Source: Peribacillus psychrosaccharolyticus ATCC 23296 (GTDB taxonomy: Bacteria > Bacillota > Bacilli > Bacillales > DSM-1321). From it: a DNA stretch of 64,000 nt. The stretch spans positions 1 to 64,000 of the forward strand of contig NZ_AJTN02000204.1 in the NCBI RefSeq assembly GCF_000305495.1. The letters run 5' to 3'. Position 1 is the stretch's first letter; every line of letters begins with the position of its first letter. Under the pieces are notes generated by a model, which saw only the letters and a list, made by a program, of their open reading frames with translations, ran no database searches and had not been told where the DNA came from. A program made the position numbers and the translations under genes. Positions 43,346-53,795 of this stretch are shown piece by piece.

Positions 43346-44449
43346 TTATTTATAAAAGTTGATAAAGGCTTCATGTACCGCCTGTGTCACGGTTTTTTTG
43401 CCGGCAATGACTTCATTTTCTAATTGGGGAAGCATCCGTTTTATTCGTTCATTTTGAAAGAAGAGCGTTTGGAGCTGCTCATTCACAAGTGAATACAGCC
43501 ATTCCTTTGCTTGCATCCTCCGACGTTCTTCAAATACACCTGATTGCTTCGTCAATTCAGTGAAGTCTCCAATGACCTCCCATAGGGCAGGTATTCCTTC
43601 TCCATTCAATGATGAACAAGTCAACGACTTCGCTTGCCAGCCTTTTGTAGGCGACTTAAGAAAATGAAGAATGCGGCTATACTCAGATTTCGTTCTCAAT
43701 GCAGCCGTTTTGTTCGAACCGTCCGCTTTATTGACAACAATCATATCAACAAGCTCAAGAATCCCCTTTTTCATCCCTTGCAGTTCATCCCCTGCTCCGG
43801 TTAAAGCCAGTAAGAGAAAAAAGTCAACCATACCACGGACAATTGCTTCACTCTGCCCGACACCGACGGTTTCTACAAGAATCACATCAAAACCAGCGGC
43901 TTCACACAAAAGCATCGTTTCACGGGTCTTGCGATGAACACCGCCAAGCGTGCCTTCTGAAGGCGAAGGACGAATAAACGCCCGTGGATTTCGCGCTAAC
44001 TCCTCCATCCTCGTTTTATCTCCAAGAATACTTCCGCCATTAATGGAAGAACTGGGATCAACTGCAAGCACAGCGACTTTATGACCAGCCTGACAAAGAA
44101 AGGTCCCAAATGCCTCAATAAATGTACTTTTTCCTGCTCCAGGAACACCAGAAATTCCGATTCTAATCGATTTACCAGTATGCGTCATGATGGATTGGAG
44201 CAGACTTTGGGCATATTCAAAATGCTGGGGTGAATTGCTTTCAATCAGCGTGATTGCTCGGGCAAGCCTAGCCCGTTCGCCGAGAAGAACGCCCTGCTTT
44301 AGTTCTTCGATATCTTGTGGACGTTCTTGTTTCTTAACGAATTTACGTACCTTTGTATCTGAGCTGACGGAACGCTTGACACCCTCCTGCACAGAGGAAG
44401 TAAATCCATCTTCGTTTTCTTCTGCCCATTCCGGCTTTTTGCCGCTCAT
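43346..44449 (-). CDS. meaB: Methylmalonyl-CoA mutase-associated GTPase MeaB
   Basis: The 367-residue G3E-type P-loop GTPase protects and reactivates the B12 mutase. P-loop GVPGAGKST, Mg site VDPSSSINGGSILGDKTRM, switch region ETVGVGQSE and base motif NKAD are intact. The C-terminal dimerisation arm follows. The ATG overlaps the mutB stop by one base (TAATG), so it is translationally coupled. The N-terminal ~45 residues are longer and more charged than in many homologues. Confidence 0.94.
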   Translation of the reverse strand: MSGKKPEWAEENEDGFTSSVQEGVKRSVSSDTKVRKFVKKQERPQDIEELKQGVLLGERARLARAITLIESNSPQHFEYAQSLLQSIMTHTGKSIRIGISGVPGAGKSTFIEAFGTFLCQAGHKVAVLAVDPSSSINGGSILGDKTRMEELARNPRAFIRPSPSEGTLGGVHRKTRETMLLCEAAGFDVILVETVGVGQSEAIVRGMVDFFLLLALTGAGDELQGMKKGILELVDMIVVNKADGSNKTAALRTKSEYSRILHFLKSPTKGWQAKSLTCSSLNGEGIPALWEVIGDFTELTKQSGVFEERRRMQAKEWLYSLVNEQLQTLFFQNERIKRMLPQLENEVIAGKKTVTQAVHEAFINFYK

Positions 44450-46635
44450 TATTCAGTCACTTCCTCATATCCAAGACGGCGGTATATTTCATGAAGTACC
44501 CTTTTAGCACTCTCAGGGATCACGGTTCCTGGTCCGAATATAGCGGATGCACCATTTTGAAGCAGGAATTCATAATCTTGAGCAGGAATCACTCCGCCGA
44601 CAATGACGACAATATCCTCTCTGCCAAGTTTCTTTAATTCGGCTGTCAATTGCGGAAGCAGCGTTTTATGTCCTGCTGCAAGTGAACTCATCCCGATCGC
44701 ATGAACGTCATTTTCAACCGCTTGAAGGGCCGTTTCTTCTGCTGTTTGAAACAGTGGACCTATATCGACGTCATATCCTAAATCAGCAAATGCGGTAGCC
44801 ACCACTTTCGCCCCGCGGTCATGACCATCTTGACCCATTTTTGCCATTAAAATTCTCGGTCTTCTGCCTTCTTGTGCTAGGAATTCTTCTGTCATAGCTA
44901 TCACTTCTTCTATATCGCTATCATTTGCATAGGACGAACTATACACACCGCTTATTGATCGTATAACAGCTTTATGTCTGCCCGCTGTTTTTTCAATCAC
45001 ATCAGAAATTTCTCCAAGCGTTGCACGTGCTCGAGCAGCCTGAACAGCTAGTTCGAGCAGATTTCCAGTCCCTGTTGCAGCCCCTTGTTCAAGTGCTTTA
45101 AGAGCTTTTTTGACAGATACATCGTCACGCATTTCTTTTAGTTCACGAAGCTTTTGCAGCTGACTTTCCCGAACAGCGGTATTGTCTATTTCCAGAATAT
45201 CAATTGGATCTTCTATTTCAAGGCGGTATTTGTTGACCCCGACAATCGTTTCTTCCTGCGAATCAATTTTGGCCTGTCGTTTAGCTGCTGCTTCCTCAAT
45301 CCTCATTTTCGGAAGGCCTGTTTCAATGGCTCTTGCCATGCCGCCTAGGTTTTCGATTTCTTCAATATGCTCCCAAGCACGATCAATTAAAGCCTTCGTT
45401 AATGATTCAACATAATAGGAGCCTGCCCATGGATCAATCACTTTCGTAATCCCTGTTTCTTCTTGAAGATACAGCTGCGTATTTCTTGCAATTCGTGCAG
45501 AGAAATCTGTCGGCAAGGCTATGGCTTCATCTAAAGCATTTGTATGAAGAGACTGAGTATGTCCAAGTGCTGCTGCATGTGCTTCGAGTAAAGTTCGGAC
45601 CACATTATTAAATGGGTCTTGCTCAGATAAACTCCATCCAGAAGTTTGTGAATGGGTGCGGAGTGCCATGGCTTTTGGACTTGCCGGTGCAAATTGTTTC
45701 ATCAATTTTGCCCAAATAAACCGTCCAGCTCTCATTTTGGCAATTTCCATGAAATAATTCATTCCAATACCCCAGAAAAAAGATAACCGCGGTGCAAATT
45801 TATCGATATCAATGCCAGCTTCGAGTCCCGTACGAACATATTCAAGTCCATCCGCAAGTGTATAAGCAAGTTCGATATCAGCTGGTGCCCCAGCTTCCTG
45901 CATGTGATAGCCCGATATGCTGATGCTGTTAAATTTCGGCATATATGTGGATGTATATTCAAAAATATCAGCAATGATCTTCATAGACATTTCGGGAGGA
46001 TAAATATAAGTATTACGAACCATATATTCTTTTAAGATATCATTTTGAATGGTACCTGACAGCTTATCTTGAGTTACTCCTTGTTCCTCAGCTGTCACTA
46101 TATAGAAAGCCATGATAGGCAGTACTGCTCCGTTCATCGTCATAGACACCGACATTTGATCCAGTGGAATTCCATCGAATAAGCGCTTCATGTCCAGAAT
46201 CGAATCAATAGCCACACCTGCCTTACCCACATCACCCGTCACACGCGGATGATCAGAGTCGTAACCACGGTGCGTTGGAAGATCAAAAGCAACAGAAAGC
46301 CCTTTTTGACCCATCGCTAAATTCCGCCGATAAAAAGCATTCGATTCTTCAGCAGTGGAGAAACCTGCATATTGTCTAACTGTCCATGGTCGATTGACAT
46401 ACATGGACGGATAAGGTCCTCTTGTATAAGGAGCAATTCCCGGAACACTATCCATATGTTCTAAATTTTCACGATCTTTCTTCGTATATAGTGACTTAAT
46501 CATGATTTGTTCATTACTTTCAAAAAGTACTTCTTCAATTGAATCCTGAACCATTTGGTTTACCTTGCTACTCTGAATCGATTCTTGGTTTGACTTTTTA
46601 GTAGGCTCAACTTTTGTAAAATCCGGCTGCCTCAT
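44449..46635 (-). CDS. mutB: Methylmalonyl-CoA mutase large subunit
   Basis: The 728-residue catalytic subunit converts (R)-methylmalonyl-CoA to succinyl-CoA with adenosylcobalamin. The N-terminal TIM barrel ([44 protein letters not shown]) is followed by a C-terminal B12-binding domain with [14 protein letters not shown] (lower-axial His in DxHxxG) and GGVIPAQD. Length is typical of the large subunit. Overlaps mutA by 4 bases and meaB by 1. Confidence 0.96.
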   Translation of the reverse strand: MRQPDFTKVEPTKKSNQESIQSSKVNQMVQDSIEEVLFESNEQIMIKSLYTKKDRENLEHMDSVPGIAPYTRGPYPSMYVNRPWTVRQYAGFSTAEESNAFYRRNLAMGQKGLSVAFDLPTHRGYDSDHPRVTGDVGKAGVAIDSILDMKRLFDGIPLDQMSVSMTMNGAVLPIMAFYIVTAEEQGVTQDKLSGTIQNDILKEYMVRNTYIYPPEMSMKIIADIFEYTSTYMPKFNSISISGYHMQEAGAPADIELAYTLADGLEYVRTGLEAGIDIDKFAPRLSFFWGIGMNYFMEIAKMRAGRFIWAKLMKQFAPASPKAMALRTHSQTSGWSLSEQDPFNNVVRTLLEAHAAALGHTQSLHTNALDEAIALPTDFSARIARNTQLYLQEETGITKVIDPWAGSYYVESLTKALIDRAWEHIEEIENLGGMARAIETGLPKMRIEEAAAKRQAKIDSQEETIVGVNKYRLEIEDPIDILEIDNTAVRESQLQKLRELKEMRDDVSVKKALKALEQGAATGTGNLLELAVQAARARATLGEISDVIEKTAGRHKAVIRSISGVYSSSYANDSDIEEVIAMTEEFLAQEGRRPRILMAKMGQDGHDRGAKVVATAFADLGYDVDIGPLFQTAEETALQAVENDVHAIGMSSLAAGHKTLLPQLTAELKKLGREDIVVIVGGVIPAQDYEFLLQNGASAIFGPGTVIPESAKRVLHEIYRRLGYEEVTE

Positions 46636-48476
46636 GCCTTCACCCCCAGCTGTTTATGCCATTCCCTCAGAAGCTCGACGGCATTGGTTTTACTATGAAG
46701 AACATCTTGGATTCCCGCTTCTTTAAACTCGGCCTCGACTTCTTCTTTTTGTTTCCCTGCAAGATATAATCGAACCTGCGGCAGTTCCTTCTTGATGTCT
46801 TTTACAACCTGTACCTTATAATCTTCATCACTTCCACATAGACAAAGCGTATGTACGCTGGTTTTTTTGATAAAATCAATTGCATCTACTCCGGAGCCTT
46901 CGACAACCTCAATTCCTCCCGCTGCTGCCAACGCCTTCATAAAATCAGCATGAGGTTTATAATTCTTAAGTTCTCCGAATGTGAGCAGCCCAATTTGAGG
47001 GGCTTCACCGCTTACCTTACGATGTGCCGCACTGCGCTGCCTTAACTCTTCGAATGGTTCTGCGAGCCTTTTTAGCTTAATAGCTGGAATAGACTGTGGA
47101 TCAGGTAATGTATAGTAACTAGTTATTTCTTTTACCGCTGATCTGTCTGACCCTATATCAGCGGGATTTGGGTAGACATTTGTCCCAATAATACTTACCT
47201 TGCGCGATGCTAAATCATGTTCTCTCTTCTTGAAGACATCCCTTATTTCGTCTTGAATTTTTCCTTCTTGAAGTAAGGGCAGGATTCCTCCTGAAGTATG
47301 TATATCAAAGAATTTTTCCCACGCTTTGACCGCTATTTCATCCGTAAGTTGTTCCACATACCAAGAGCCGCCCGCGGGGTCTGCCACTTCAGTAATATGT
47401 GTCTCTTCTTTTAGAATGAGATGAATATTTCGCGCAATTCTGTCGGCTGCCTGATTTTCTTTAGATGACGTATGATTAAACGGATGAACCTCAAGGTATT
47501 GAATACCCCCAATGGCCGAGGCAAAAGCTTGATTCGCTGTGCGGAGAATATTCACATGCTCGTCATAAAGCGTTTCTGACCGCTCTGATGTAACAGCATG
47601 AATCACCATTTTAAAATGATCAGCATCTGCATGATAAGCATCGGCAAATTGAGCCCATAGACGTCGAGCTGCCCGCAATTTTGCAATATTCATAAAATAA
47701 TCTGAATCCACTGCGAACGAAAATATCATTTTATCTACAAGATCTTCTACCGTAAAACCATTTTTCTGCCCTTCTGCTAAATATAATGCAGCTGTTGCAA
47801 GAGCATACGCAAGTTCCTGAATAGCGGAAGCTCCGGCATTATGATAGCTCACTGACTTTATTAGGATACTTTTAACTTGCGGAGCATGGCTGTCCATCTC
47901 TCTCAATGTATGAAACCAGCTTTCAAAAAAGGATTCTGGTTCTCTAGGAATCTGTCCATCCACACACCATTCAGCAACTGGATCTTCTGCTAATACGCCA
48001 GTAAGCGAACTGGTCAGCTTTCCTAACTGCGGCAGCAAGTTTTTTTGTAATCCTCTGGCATCGATATACAATGGCAGCTGATTAAGCGGCAGCCCATCAA
48101 GTAATTCTGTAAGGTCACCGTTTACAAGTAAGTCCGCAGGGAAAACAATTGCATTTTGACCACGTAAGAGAGCTGATTTCATTTTGCGATTGGCTTCTTT
48201 GCAATCAGTACCTCCAACAGGTTGGCAGACTGCCCACGGCTCGTCATGATAGCCATTGGTATAGATCCCTCTCGTATAGGGAAACTCACCGGGGTTTTCT
48301 GTGTCAGTAAGGGAGACGTTATCGTCCGTATAAAGCGGATTTAGTGTAATCCCTTCATAAGTAGGTGTTTTAAGTTTATCTATGGTTTTCTCCCGTAAAG
48401 CAGCCTCAGCAGCTGAACGCCATTGATCATAATCAGATTTAGGAAAGGAAAGGTCTTTAACGTTATCAATATTCAT
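46632..48476 (-). CDS. mutA: Methylmalonyl-CoA mutase small subunit
   Basis: The 614-residue subunit resembles the mutase barrel ([28 protein letters not shown]) but its C-terminal cobalamin-like domain lacks the DxHxxG motif ([17 protein letters not shown]), as expected for the non-catalytic small subunit. First gene of mutA-mutB-meaB. The ribosome site is weak (AAGAAAGCG). A promoter and a possible TetR-type operator lie upstream. Confidence 0.94.
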   Translation of the reverse strand: MNIDNVKDLSFPKSDYDQWRSAAEAALREKTIDKLKTPTYEGITLNPLYTDDNVSLTDTENPGEFPYTRGIYTNGYHDEPWAVCQPVGGTDCKEANRKMKSALLRGQNAIVFPADLLVNGDLTELLDGLPLNQLPLYIDARGLQKNLLPQLGKLTSSLTGVLAEDPVAEWCVDGQIPREPESFFESWFHTLREMDSHAPQVKSILIKSVSYHNAGASAIQELAYALATAALYLAEGQKNGFTVEDLVDKMIFSFAVDSDYFMNIAKLRAARRLWAQFADAYHADADHFKMVIHAVTSERSETLYDEHVNILRTANQAFASAIGGIQYLEVHPFNHTSSKENQAADRIARNIHLILKEETHITEVADPAGGSWYVEQLTDEIAVKAWEKFFDIHTSGGILPLLQEGKIQDEIRDVFKKREHDLASRKVSIIGTNVYPNPADIGSDRSAVKEITSYYTLPDPQSIPAIKLKRLAEPFEELRQRSAAHRKVSGEAPQIGLLTFGELKNYKPHADFMKALAAAGGIEVVEGSGVDAIDFIKKTSVHTLCLCGSDEDYKVQVVKDIKKELPQVRLYLAGKQKEEVEAEFKEAGIQDVLHSKTNAVELLREWHKQLGVKA

Positions 48477-48521
48477 GTAATCGCTTTCTTATTTCTATAT
48501 GGAGAAACCTGATAAAGCGCT

Positions 48522-48608
48522 GTAGAGCGAACGCTCAGTCAGTACGAATAAGAAAGCTGTCCCCCTTCACACTTTTTTGAATTATAGTAACATTCTAACA
48601 TATCTAAA
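48522..48608 (-). promoter_or_regulatory. mutA promoter and possible TetR-type operator
   Basis: Minus strand TTTAGA, 16 bases, TATAAT (-10 at 48581-48586). Downstream in the leader, ACTGAGCG-TT-CGCTCTA (GAGCG/CGCTC arms, 48525-48536) resembles operators of TetR-family fatty-acid or acyl-CoA regulators. The regulator is not encoded here. Confidence 0.45.
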
Positions 48609-48721
48609 TTCTAAATAGAAAGCTACTATTATCGGTTTTCCCATTTCTCCCTTCCTCTTTGGATATCTAAACCAGACCATTTTAAAAGTCGATTCAACTT
48701 TTTCTAGTTCACGTTCATTAT

Positions 48722-48874
48722 TTACTCATTCATGTACCTATCAGACATTTTCTCTGTATCCGAAAGAAATTTCTCCATTATCGTTTGGTATTCCTTCTCA
48801 CTAAGAATCCCGACTAGTTTGCTGATATAGGAAAAATGAATAATTTTCTTCTGAATTCGTTTTGAGGTATTCAT
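48722..48874 (-). CDS. Small hypothetical protein
   Basis: The 50-residue product MNTSKRIQKKIIHFSYISKL... is basic at the N-terminus and then amphipathic and helical (SEKEYQTIMEKFLSDTEKMSDRYMNE). No membrane segment or signal peptide. AAAGGAGC seven bases before the ATG supports translation. It lies between bkdB and mutA with no obvious terminator of its own. Function unknown. Confidence 0.55.
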   Translation of the reverse strand: MNTSKRIQKKIIHFSYISKLVGILSEKEYQTIMEKFLSDTEKMSDRYMNE

Positions 48875-48933
48875 GTTCTTTGCTCCTTTCTTTTTATATT
48901 ATGTGGTAATGACAAAAAGTTTCCTTAAGGCAA

Positions 48934-48981
48934 AAATAAAAATGCCTCGAAAAGTCGTTAAAACGAAATTTCGAGACATTC
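48934..48981 (-). terminator. Terminator of the bkd operon
   Basis: AATGTCTCGAAA...CG pairs with CG...TTTTCGAGGCATT, followed by TTTATTTTT on the minus strand, immediately past the bkdB stop. Confidence 0.85.
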
Positions 48982-48985
48982 TTTA

Positions 48986-50260
48986 TTAATAAATCGGTGT
49001 ATTTTCCTTCGACATATCTTCAATTATTTCTTTCACTCTGGCAAGAAATTTTCCGCAAACTAGACCATCAAGTACCCGATGATCCAACGATAGACAAAGA
49101 TTAACCATGCTGCGTACTGCAATCATATCATTCACAATAACAGGACGTTTAACAATCGATTCTACTTGCAGAATTGCTGCCTGCGGATAGTTAATGATGC
49201 CCATAGATTGAATGGAACCAAATGACCCAGTATTATTAACGGTAAATGTTCCACCCTGCATTTCATCTGATTTAATTTTACCTGTTCTCACCTTGTCTGC
49301 AAGTTCAGTAATTTCACGGGCAATGCCTTTAATGGTTTTTTCATCTGCATGTTTGATTACGGGAACGTAGAGCGCTTTATCCGTTGCTACCGCAATCGAG
49401 ATATTAATATCCTTCTTTTGGATAATTTTATCTCCTGCCCACATCGAATTCACCTCTGGGAACTCTTTCAAGCTCTGAGCAATTGCTTTCACAAAAAAGG
49501 CGAAATAGGTTAGGTTATACCCTTCCTTTTGTTTAAATTCCCCTTTAAGCGAATCCCGATAGTTAACCAGGTTTGTTGCATCTACTTCAACCATGGTCCA
49601 AGCATGCGGCACTTCCTGTTTACTGCGAAGCATATTAGCTGCAATCGCCTTACGAACACCACTTACAGGTACTTCAATATCTCCTTTATGAACGGGAGCA
49701 GTTCCTATTGGAGATGTTTGCTCGACTTTTGGTTTTGGTTGAGTTTGCTCTTCGGTTTTCACTTTTGGTTGTGCTGTCTCTTGAGGAAGGTCTTTCATTT
49801 CAATCTGCTTCAAAAGATCTTTACGAGTAATTCTCCCCTCGCGTCCAGTACCCTGAATGGTAGTTAAATCAATACCATTCTCCTGTGAGAGTTTTAATAC
49901 GGCTGGAGAATACCGGCTCTTCATGGAATTTCCTTCTGAAGCATTATACGCATCTTCTATTGCCTGCTCAGGTTCATCCCCACGAAGATCTTCATTTTCT
50001 ATAGTTGTGCTTGAGCCAGTTTCTGTTTCAATCACACAAATCACTTCACCAACAGCCAGTGTTTCGCCCTCTTCTGCTTTTAATTCCTTAATAGTGCCGG
50101 AAAAAGAAGAAGGTACTTCAGCATTTACTTTGTCTGTCATGACCTCAGCAATTGAATCGTATTTATTAACCACATCGCCTGGTTTAACCAGCCAGCTGCT
50201 GATTGTTCCTTCCGTGACGCTTTCACCAAGCTGCGGCATTTTCATCTGTTCGATTGTCAT
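48986..50260 (-). CDS. bkdB: Branched-chain 2-oxoacid dehydrogenase E2 (lipoyl transacylase)
   Basis: The 424-residue E2 core of the BKD complex transfers the branched acyl group to CoA. Lipoyl domain at residues 3-78 with the lipoylated Lys in EVMTDKVNAEV; E1/E3-binding domain near 115-150 (SRYSPAVLKLSQENGIDLTTIQGTGREGRITRKDLL); Gln/Pro/Lys-rich linker; catalytic domain with LSLDHRVLDG. Last gene of the bcd-lpdV-bkdAA-bkdAB-bkdB operon, 21 bases after bkdAB, followed by a strong terminator. Confidence 0.95.
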   Translation of the reverse strand: MTIEQMKMPQLGESVTEGTISSWLVKPGDVVNKYDSIAEVMTDKVNAEVPSSFSGTIKELKAEEGETLAVGEVICVIETETGSSTTIENEDLRGDEPEQAIEDAYNASEGNSMKSRYSPAVLKLSQENGIDLTTIQGTGREGRITRKDLLKQIEMKDLPQETAQPKVKTEEQTQPKPKVEQTSPIGTAPVHKGDIEVPVSGVRKAIAANMLRSKQEVPHAWTMVEVDATNLVNYRDSLKGEFKQKEGYNLTYFAFFVKAIAQSLKEFPEVNSMWAGDKIIQKKDINISIAVATDKALYVPVIKHADEKTIKGIAREITELADKVRTGKIKSDEMQGGTFTVNNTGSFGSIQSMGIINYPQAAILQVESIVKRPVIVNDMIAVRSMVNLCLSLDHRVLDGLVCGKFLARVKEIIEDMSKENTPIY

Positions 50261-50281
50261 TTAAACACCCCTGTTTCCCTA

Positions 50282-51265
50282 TTAGTACTCAGCCAGCTCC
50301 CGCATTGCTTTTTCAACTTTATCTGGATTAACCATGAAATATTTCTCCATCGTTGGTGCATACGGCATAGCTGGGATGTCAGGACCTGCGAGTCTCATTA
50401 TCGGCGCATCGAGATCAAACAAGCAGTTTTCTGCTATAATCGCTGCTACTTCCCCAATAATACTGCCTTCCTTTGTATCCTCTGTAATCAGTAATACTTT
50501 TCCTGTCTTCGATGCTGCTTCCACAATTGCCTCTTTATCTAATGGATAGACAGTTCGTAAGTCTAATACATGAGCAGAAATACCATCACTCGCTAATTTT
50601 TCTGCAGCTTGAAGGGCGAAATGGACACATAAACCATATGTAATCACCGTAATATCTTCACCTTGACGTTTTACATCTGCTTTTCCGATTGGCAGAACAT
50701 AATCATCAGCTGGAACTTCCCCTTTAATTAGACGATATGCCCGCTTATGTTCAAAGAACAACACAGGATCATCATCCCGGATGGCTGCCTTCAGCAAGCC
50801 CTTTACATCATAAGGCGTTGAAGGCATCACAATTTTCAAGCCTGGCTGATTAGCGAATATCGCTTCTACGGATTGTGAATGATACAGAGCTCCATGCACA
50901 CCGCCGCCATAAGGAGCTCGGATGACCATCGGACAGCTCCAATCATTATTCGAACGATACCTGACTTTTGCAGCTTCAGAAATGATTTGATTGATTGCCG
51001 GCATGATAAAGTCAGCGAACTGCATTTCTGCAATGGGCCGCATTCCATACATGGCTGCTCCAACGCCGACGCCTGCAATCGCTGATTCAGCAAGCGGTGT
51101 ATCAATCACACGGTGTTCGCCAAATTGGTCATATAAACCATGTGTCGCTTTAAATACACCGCCCTTTTTGCCAACATCCTCTCCTAGGACAAAGACCTGG
51201 GAATCTCGTTCCATTTCCTCCCGTATAGCCATCGTCACTGCATCTATATAAGAAATTACTGGCAT
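50282..51265 (-). CDS. bkdAB: Branched-chain 2-oxoacid dehydrogenase E1 beta
   Basis: The 327-residue subunit pairs with BkdAA to form the thiamine-diphosphate E1 that decarboxylates branched 2-oxoacids. Motifs: VLGEDVGKKGGVFKAT, cofactor-activating Glu, RAPYGGGVHGALYHSQSVEA and C-terminal LRTVYPLDKEAI, LLITEDTKEGS. AAGGGGGAA site; 12 bases after bkdAA. Confidence 0.95.
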   Translation of the reverse strand: MPVISYIDAVTMAIREEMERDSQVFVLGEDVGKKGGVFKATHGLYDQFGEHRVIDTPLAESAIAGVGVGAAMYGMRPIAEMQFADFIMPAINQIISEAAKVRYRSNNDWSCPMVIRAPYGGGVHGALYHSQSVEAIFANQPGLKIVMPSTPYDVKGLLKAAIRDDDPVLFFEHKRAYRLIKGEVPADDYVLPIGKADVKRQGEDITVITYGLCVHFALQAAEKLASDGISAHVLDLRTVYPLDKEAIVEAASKTGKVLLITEDTKEGSIIGEVAAIIAENCLFDLDAPIMRLAGPDIPAMPYAPTMEKYFMVNPDKVEKAMRELAEY

Positions 51266-51277
51266 TGCTATTCCCCC

Positions 51278-52273
51278 TTATTTCTCTGCATAAACATACT
51301 GCAGTGCACTTTCTGCATCAGCATATGGAGCGCTCTCTGCATAATCAGTCGCTTCATTTACAATGGCCATAACCTGATCATTCAGCTCTTTCTCGAGAGC
51401 ATCATCCATAACGCCTGTTTCCTTTAGATACGCACCAAACGTTATAATTGGATCTTGAGTCTTTGCTTCTGCCACCTCTGAAGGTGCTCTATAGCTGCGA
51501 TCATCATCATCGCTCGAATGCGGTGTAAGTCGATAAGAAATCGTTTCTACCAACGTTGGTCCTTCACCGCGACGACCCCGGTCTGCAGCTTCTTTCACTG
51601 CTTGATAGACGGCTAGCGGGTCATTTCCATCCACAGTCACACCCGGCATCCCATAACCTATTGCACGGTCTGACACATTTTCACAAGCTAACTGTTTTTC
51701 AATTGGAACCGAAATCGCATATTTATTATTTTCACACATAAAAATTACTGGCAGCTTGTGGACACCTGCAAAGTTTGCGCCTTCATGAAAATCACCCTGA
51801 TTAGAAGATCCTTCTCCAAAGGTCACAAAAGCAACAAGATCTTCCTGATTCATTTTCCCAGCTAACGCTATCCCAACAGCATGTGGTACCTGTGTGGTGA
51901 CAGGTGAAGAACCTGTTACAATACGGTTGCTTCTCTGTCCAAAATGCCCTGGCATTTGTCTGCCTGCAGAGTTTGGATCCTCTGCTTTTGCAAATCCTGA
52001 AAGCATCAAATCCTTGGCCGTCATTCCAAACGTCAACACTACACCTACATCCCGATAATACGGAAGAACATAATCTTTAGTATTGTCTAATGCGAAGGCA
52101 GCACCAACCTGTGCAGCTTCTTGACCTTGGCAGGAAATCACAAAGGGAATTTTGCCGGAACGATTTAACAGCCACATCCGCTCATCAATTCTTCGTGCCA
52201 TTAACATGGTTTTATATATCTCAATCACTTTCTCGTTACTAAGTCCTAAATCCTCATGTCGATTTTTAACCAT
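51278..52273 (-). CDS. bkdAA: Branched-chain 2-oxoacid dehydrogenase E1 alpha
   Basis: The 331-residue subunit has the thiamine-diphosphate motif FGEGSSNQGDFHEGANFAGVHKLPVIFMCENN (GDG-like GEG...NN) and the phosphorylation-loop-like region YRLTPHSSDDDDRSYR. AAGGAGGGATA before the ATG. It precedes bkdAB and follows lpdV, as in B. subtilis. Confidence 0.95.
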   Translation of the reverse strand: MVKNRHEDLGLSNEKVIEIYKTMLMARRIDERMWLLNRSGKIPFVISCQGQEAAQVGAAFALDNTKDYVLPYYRDVGVVLTFGMTAKDLMLSGFAKAEDPNSAGRQMPGHFGQRSNRIVTGSSPVTTQVPHAVGIALAGKMNQEDLVAFVTFGEGSSNQGDFHEGANFAGVHKLPVIFMCENNKYAISVPIEKQLACENVSDRAIGYGMPGVTVDGNDPLAVYQAVKEAADRGRRGEGPTLVETISYRLTPHSSDDDDRSYRAPSEVAEAKTQDPIITFGAYLKETGVMDDALEKELNDQVMAIVNEATDYAESAPYADAESALQYVYAEK

Positions 52274-52304
52274 AGCTATCCCTCCTTGAGTTAAATAAAT
52301 ATGT

Positions 52305-53729
52305 TTACATATGAATGGCTAGGCCATCAACAGCCAGTGCTGCTTCACCGATCGCTTCTGAAAGGCTTGGATGAGGATGAATGGTCTGTGAAATCTCCCA
52401 TGGCGTAGCATCGAGTACTCTTGCTAGGCCTGCCTCCGAGATCATGTCCGTTACATGTGGTCCGATCATATGAACACCTAAAATATCATTTGTTTTAGCA
52501 TCAGCTATTATTTTAACAAAACCATCTGATTCTCCATACACAAGCGCCTTTCCTACAGCCTTGAAAGGAAACTTCCCAATCTTCAGTTCGAAGCCTTTTT
52601 CTTTGGCTTCCATTTCGGTATATCCGACGCTGGCCGCTTCTGGGCTCGAATAAATACATTTTGAAACGAGTGAATAATCAATAGCATGCGGCTTTAATCC
52701 GGCAATGTGCTCGACAGCGGTAATACCTTCATGACTCGCCGCGTGAGCTAGCTGCAATCCGCCAATACAATCTCCTATTGCGTATATATGTGATTCTTTT
52801 GTTTGGTAATAATCATTGACTGAGATAAATCCTTTTTCTACTACTGCCTCAGTGTTGGTTAAGCCAATTCCCTCAACATTTGCTTGCCTGCCCACAGAAA
52901 CAAGAATCTTGTCCGCTGTGAATTCTTCATTCGTATGATTAATCTCTGCGGAAATCGAGACATGTTCACCATGATGTTGAAGAGTTTCAGATAAAACTTT
53001 CGCATTCGTATGAATGGTAATGCCTTTTTTCTTAAGAAGTTTTTCCATTTCTTTTGAAACCTCATGATCCTCCGTTGGAATAATGCGGTCAGCATATTCC
53101 AGCACCGTAACCTCTGCTCCAAAATCACTAAGCATAGAAGCCCACTCAATTCCAATTACACCCCCGCCGACAATGATAATCGACTTTGGCAGTGCAGCAA
53201 ACTCTAACGCTTCCTCGGAGGTTACAACAGAAACTCCGTCGATTTCAAGCCCCTCAAGTGTTCGCGGTCTGGATCCAGTAGCAATAATGACGTTTTTAGG
53301 AATCAGCATTTCGTTTTCATTTCCGTTATTCATTTCAACTGATATGGTACCTGGCAGTGGAGAAAAAATGGAGGGTCCAAGAATTCTGCCTATCCCCTCG
53401 AAAATATCAATTTTCCCCTGCTTCATTAAATGCTGTACACCGGTATAAAGCTGGGTGACAATTTTTTCTTTCCGCTGTTGAACTTTAGGGAAATCAAGTT
53501 TCACGTCACCAAGAATGACGCCATATTCTTCACTTTTCATTGATGTATGATAAACTTCAGCGCTGCGTAACAACGCCTTTGATGGGATACAGCCCTTATG
53601 TAAGCAAGTGCCGCCAAGTTTTCCTTTTTCAACAATTGCCGTTTTTAATCCAAGCTGTGACGCACGGATAGCAGCTACATAACCACCCGTTCCGCCCCCA
53701 AGTATCACTAAATCATATTCTTCAGCCAT
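52305..53729 (-). CDS. lpdV: Dihydrolipoamide dehydrogenase (E3) of the BKD complex
   Basis: The 474-residue FAD enzyme reoxidises the lipoyl group with NAD+. Motifs: FAD GGGTGGYVAAIRA, redox disulfide GGTCLHKGCIPSKA, NAD site GGGVIGIEWASML, FAD AIGDCIGGLQLAH, and C-terminal His-Glu HPHPSLSEA. ATG at 53729 follows GGAGGTTC; earlier in-frame starts lack this. In B. subtilis ptb-bcd-buk precede it; here bcd is directly upstream with no buk. Confidence 0.95.
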   Translation of the reverse strand: MAEEYDLVILGGGTGGYVAAIRASQLGLKTAIVEKGKLGGTCLHKGCIPSKALLRSAEVYHTSMKSEEYGVILGDVKLDFPKVQQRKEKIVTQLYTGVQHLMKQGKIDIFEGIGRILGPSIFSPLPGTISVEMNNGNENEMLIPKNVIIATGSRPRTLEGLEIDGVSVVTSEEALEFAALPKSIIIVGGGVIGIEWASMLSDFGAEVTVLEYADRIIPTEDHEVSKEMEKLLKKKGITIHTNAKVLSETLQHHGEHVSISAEINHTNEEFTADKILVSVGRQANVEGIGLTNTEAVVEKGFISVNDYYQTKESHIYAIGDCIGGLQLAHAASHEGITAVEHIAGLKPHAIDYSLVSKCIYSSPEAASVGYTEMEAKEKGFELKIGKFPFKAVGKALVYGESDGFVKIIADAKTNDILGVHMIGPHVTDMISEAGLARVLDATPWEISQTIHPHPSLSEAIGEAALAVDGLAIHM

Positions 53730-53795
53730 GATAGAACCTCCTACATTTACTAACGTGTCCATTAAAGACGATTTTTTCTTTTAATCAAAGAGTCC

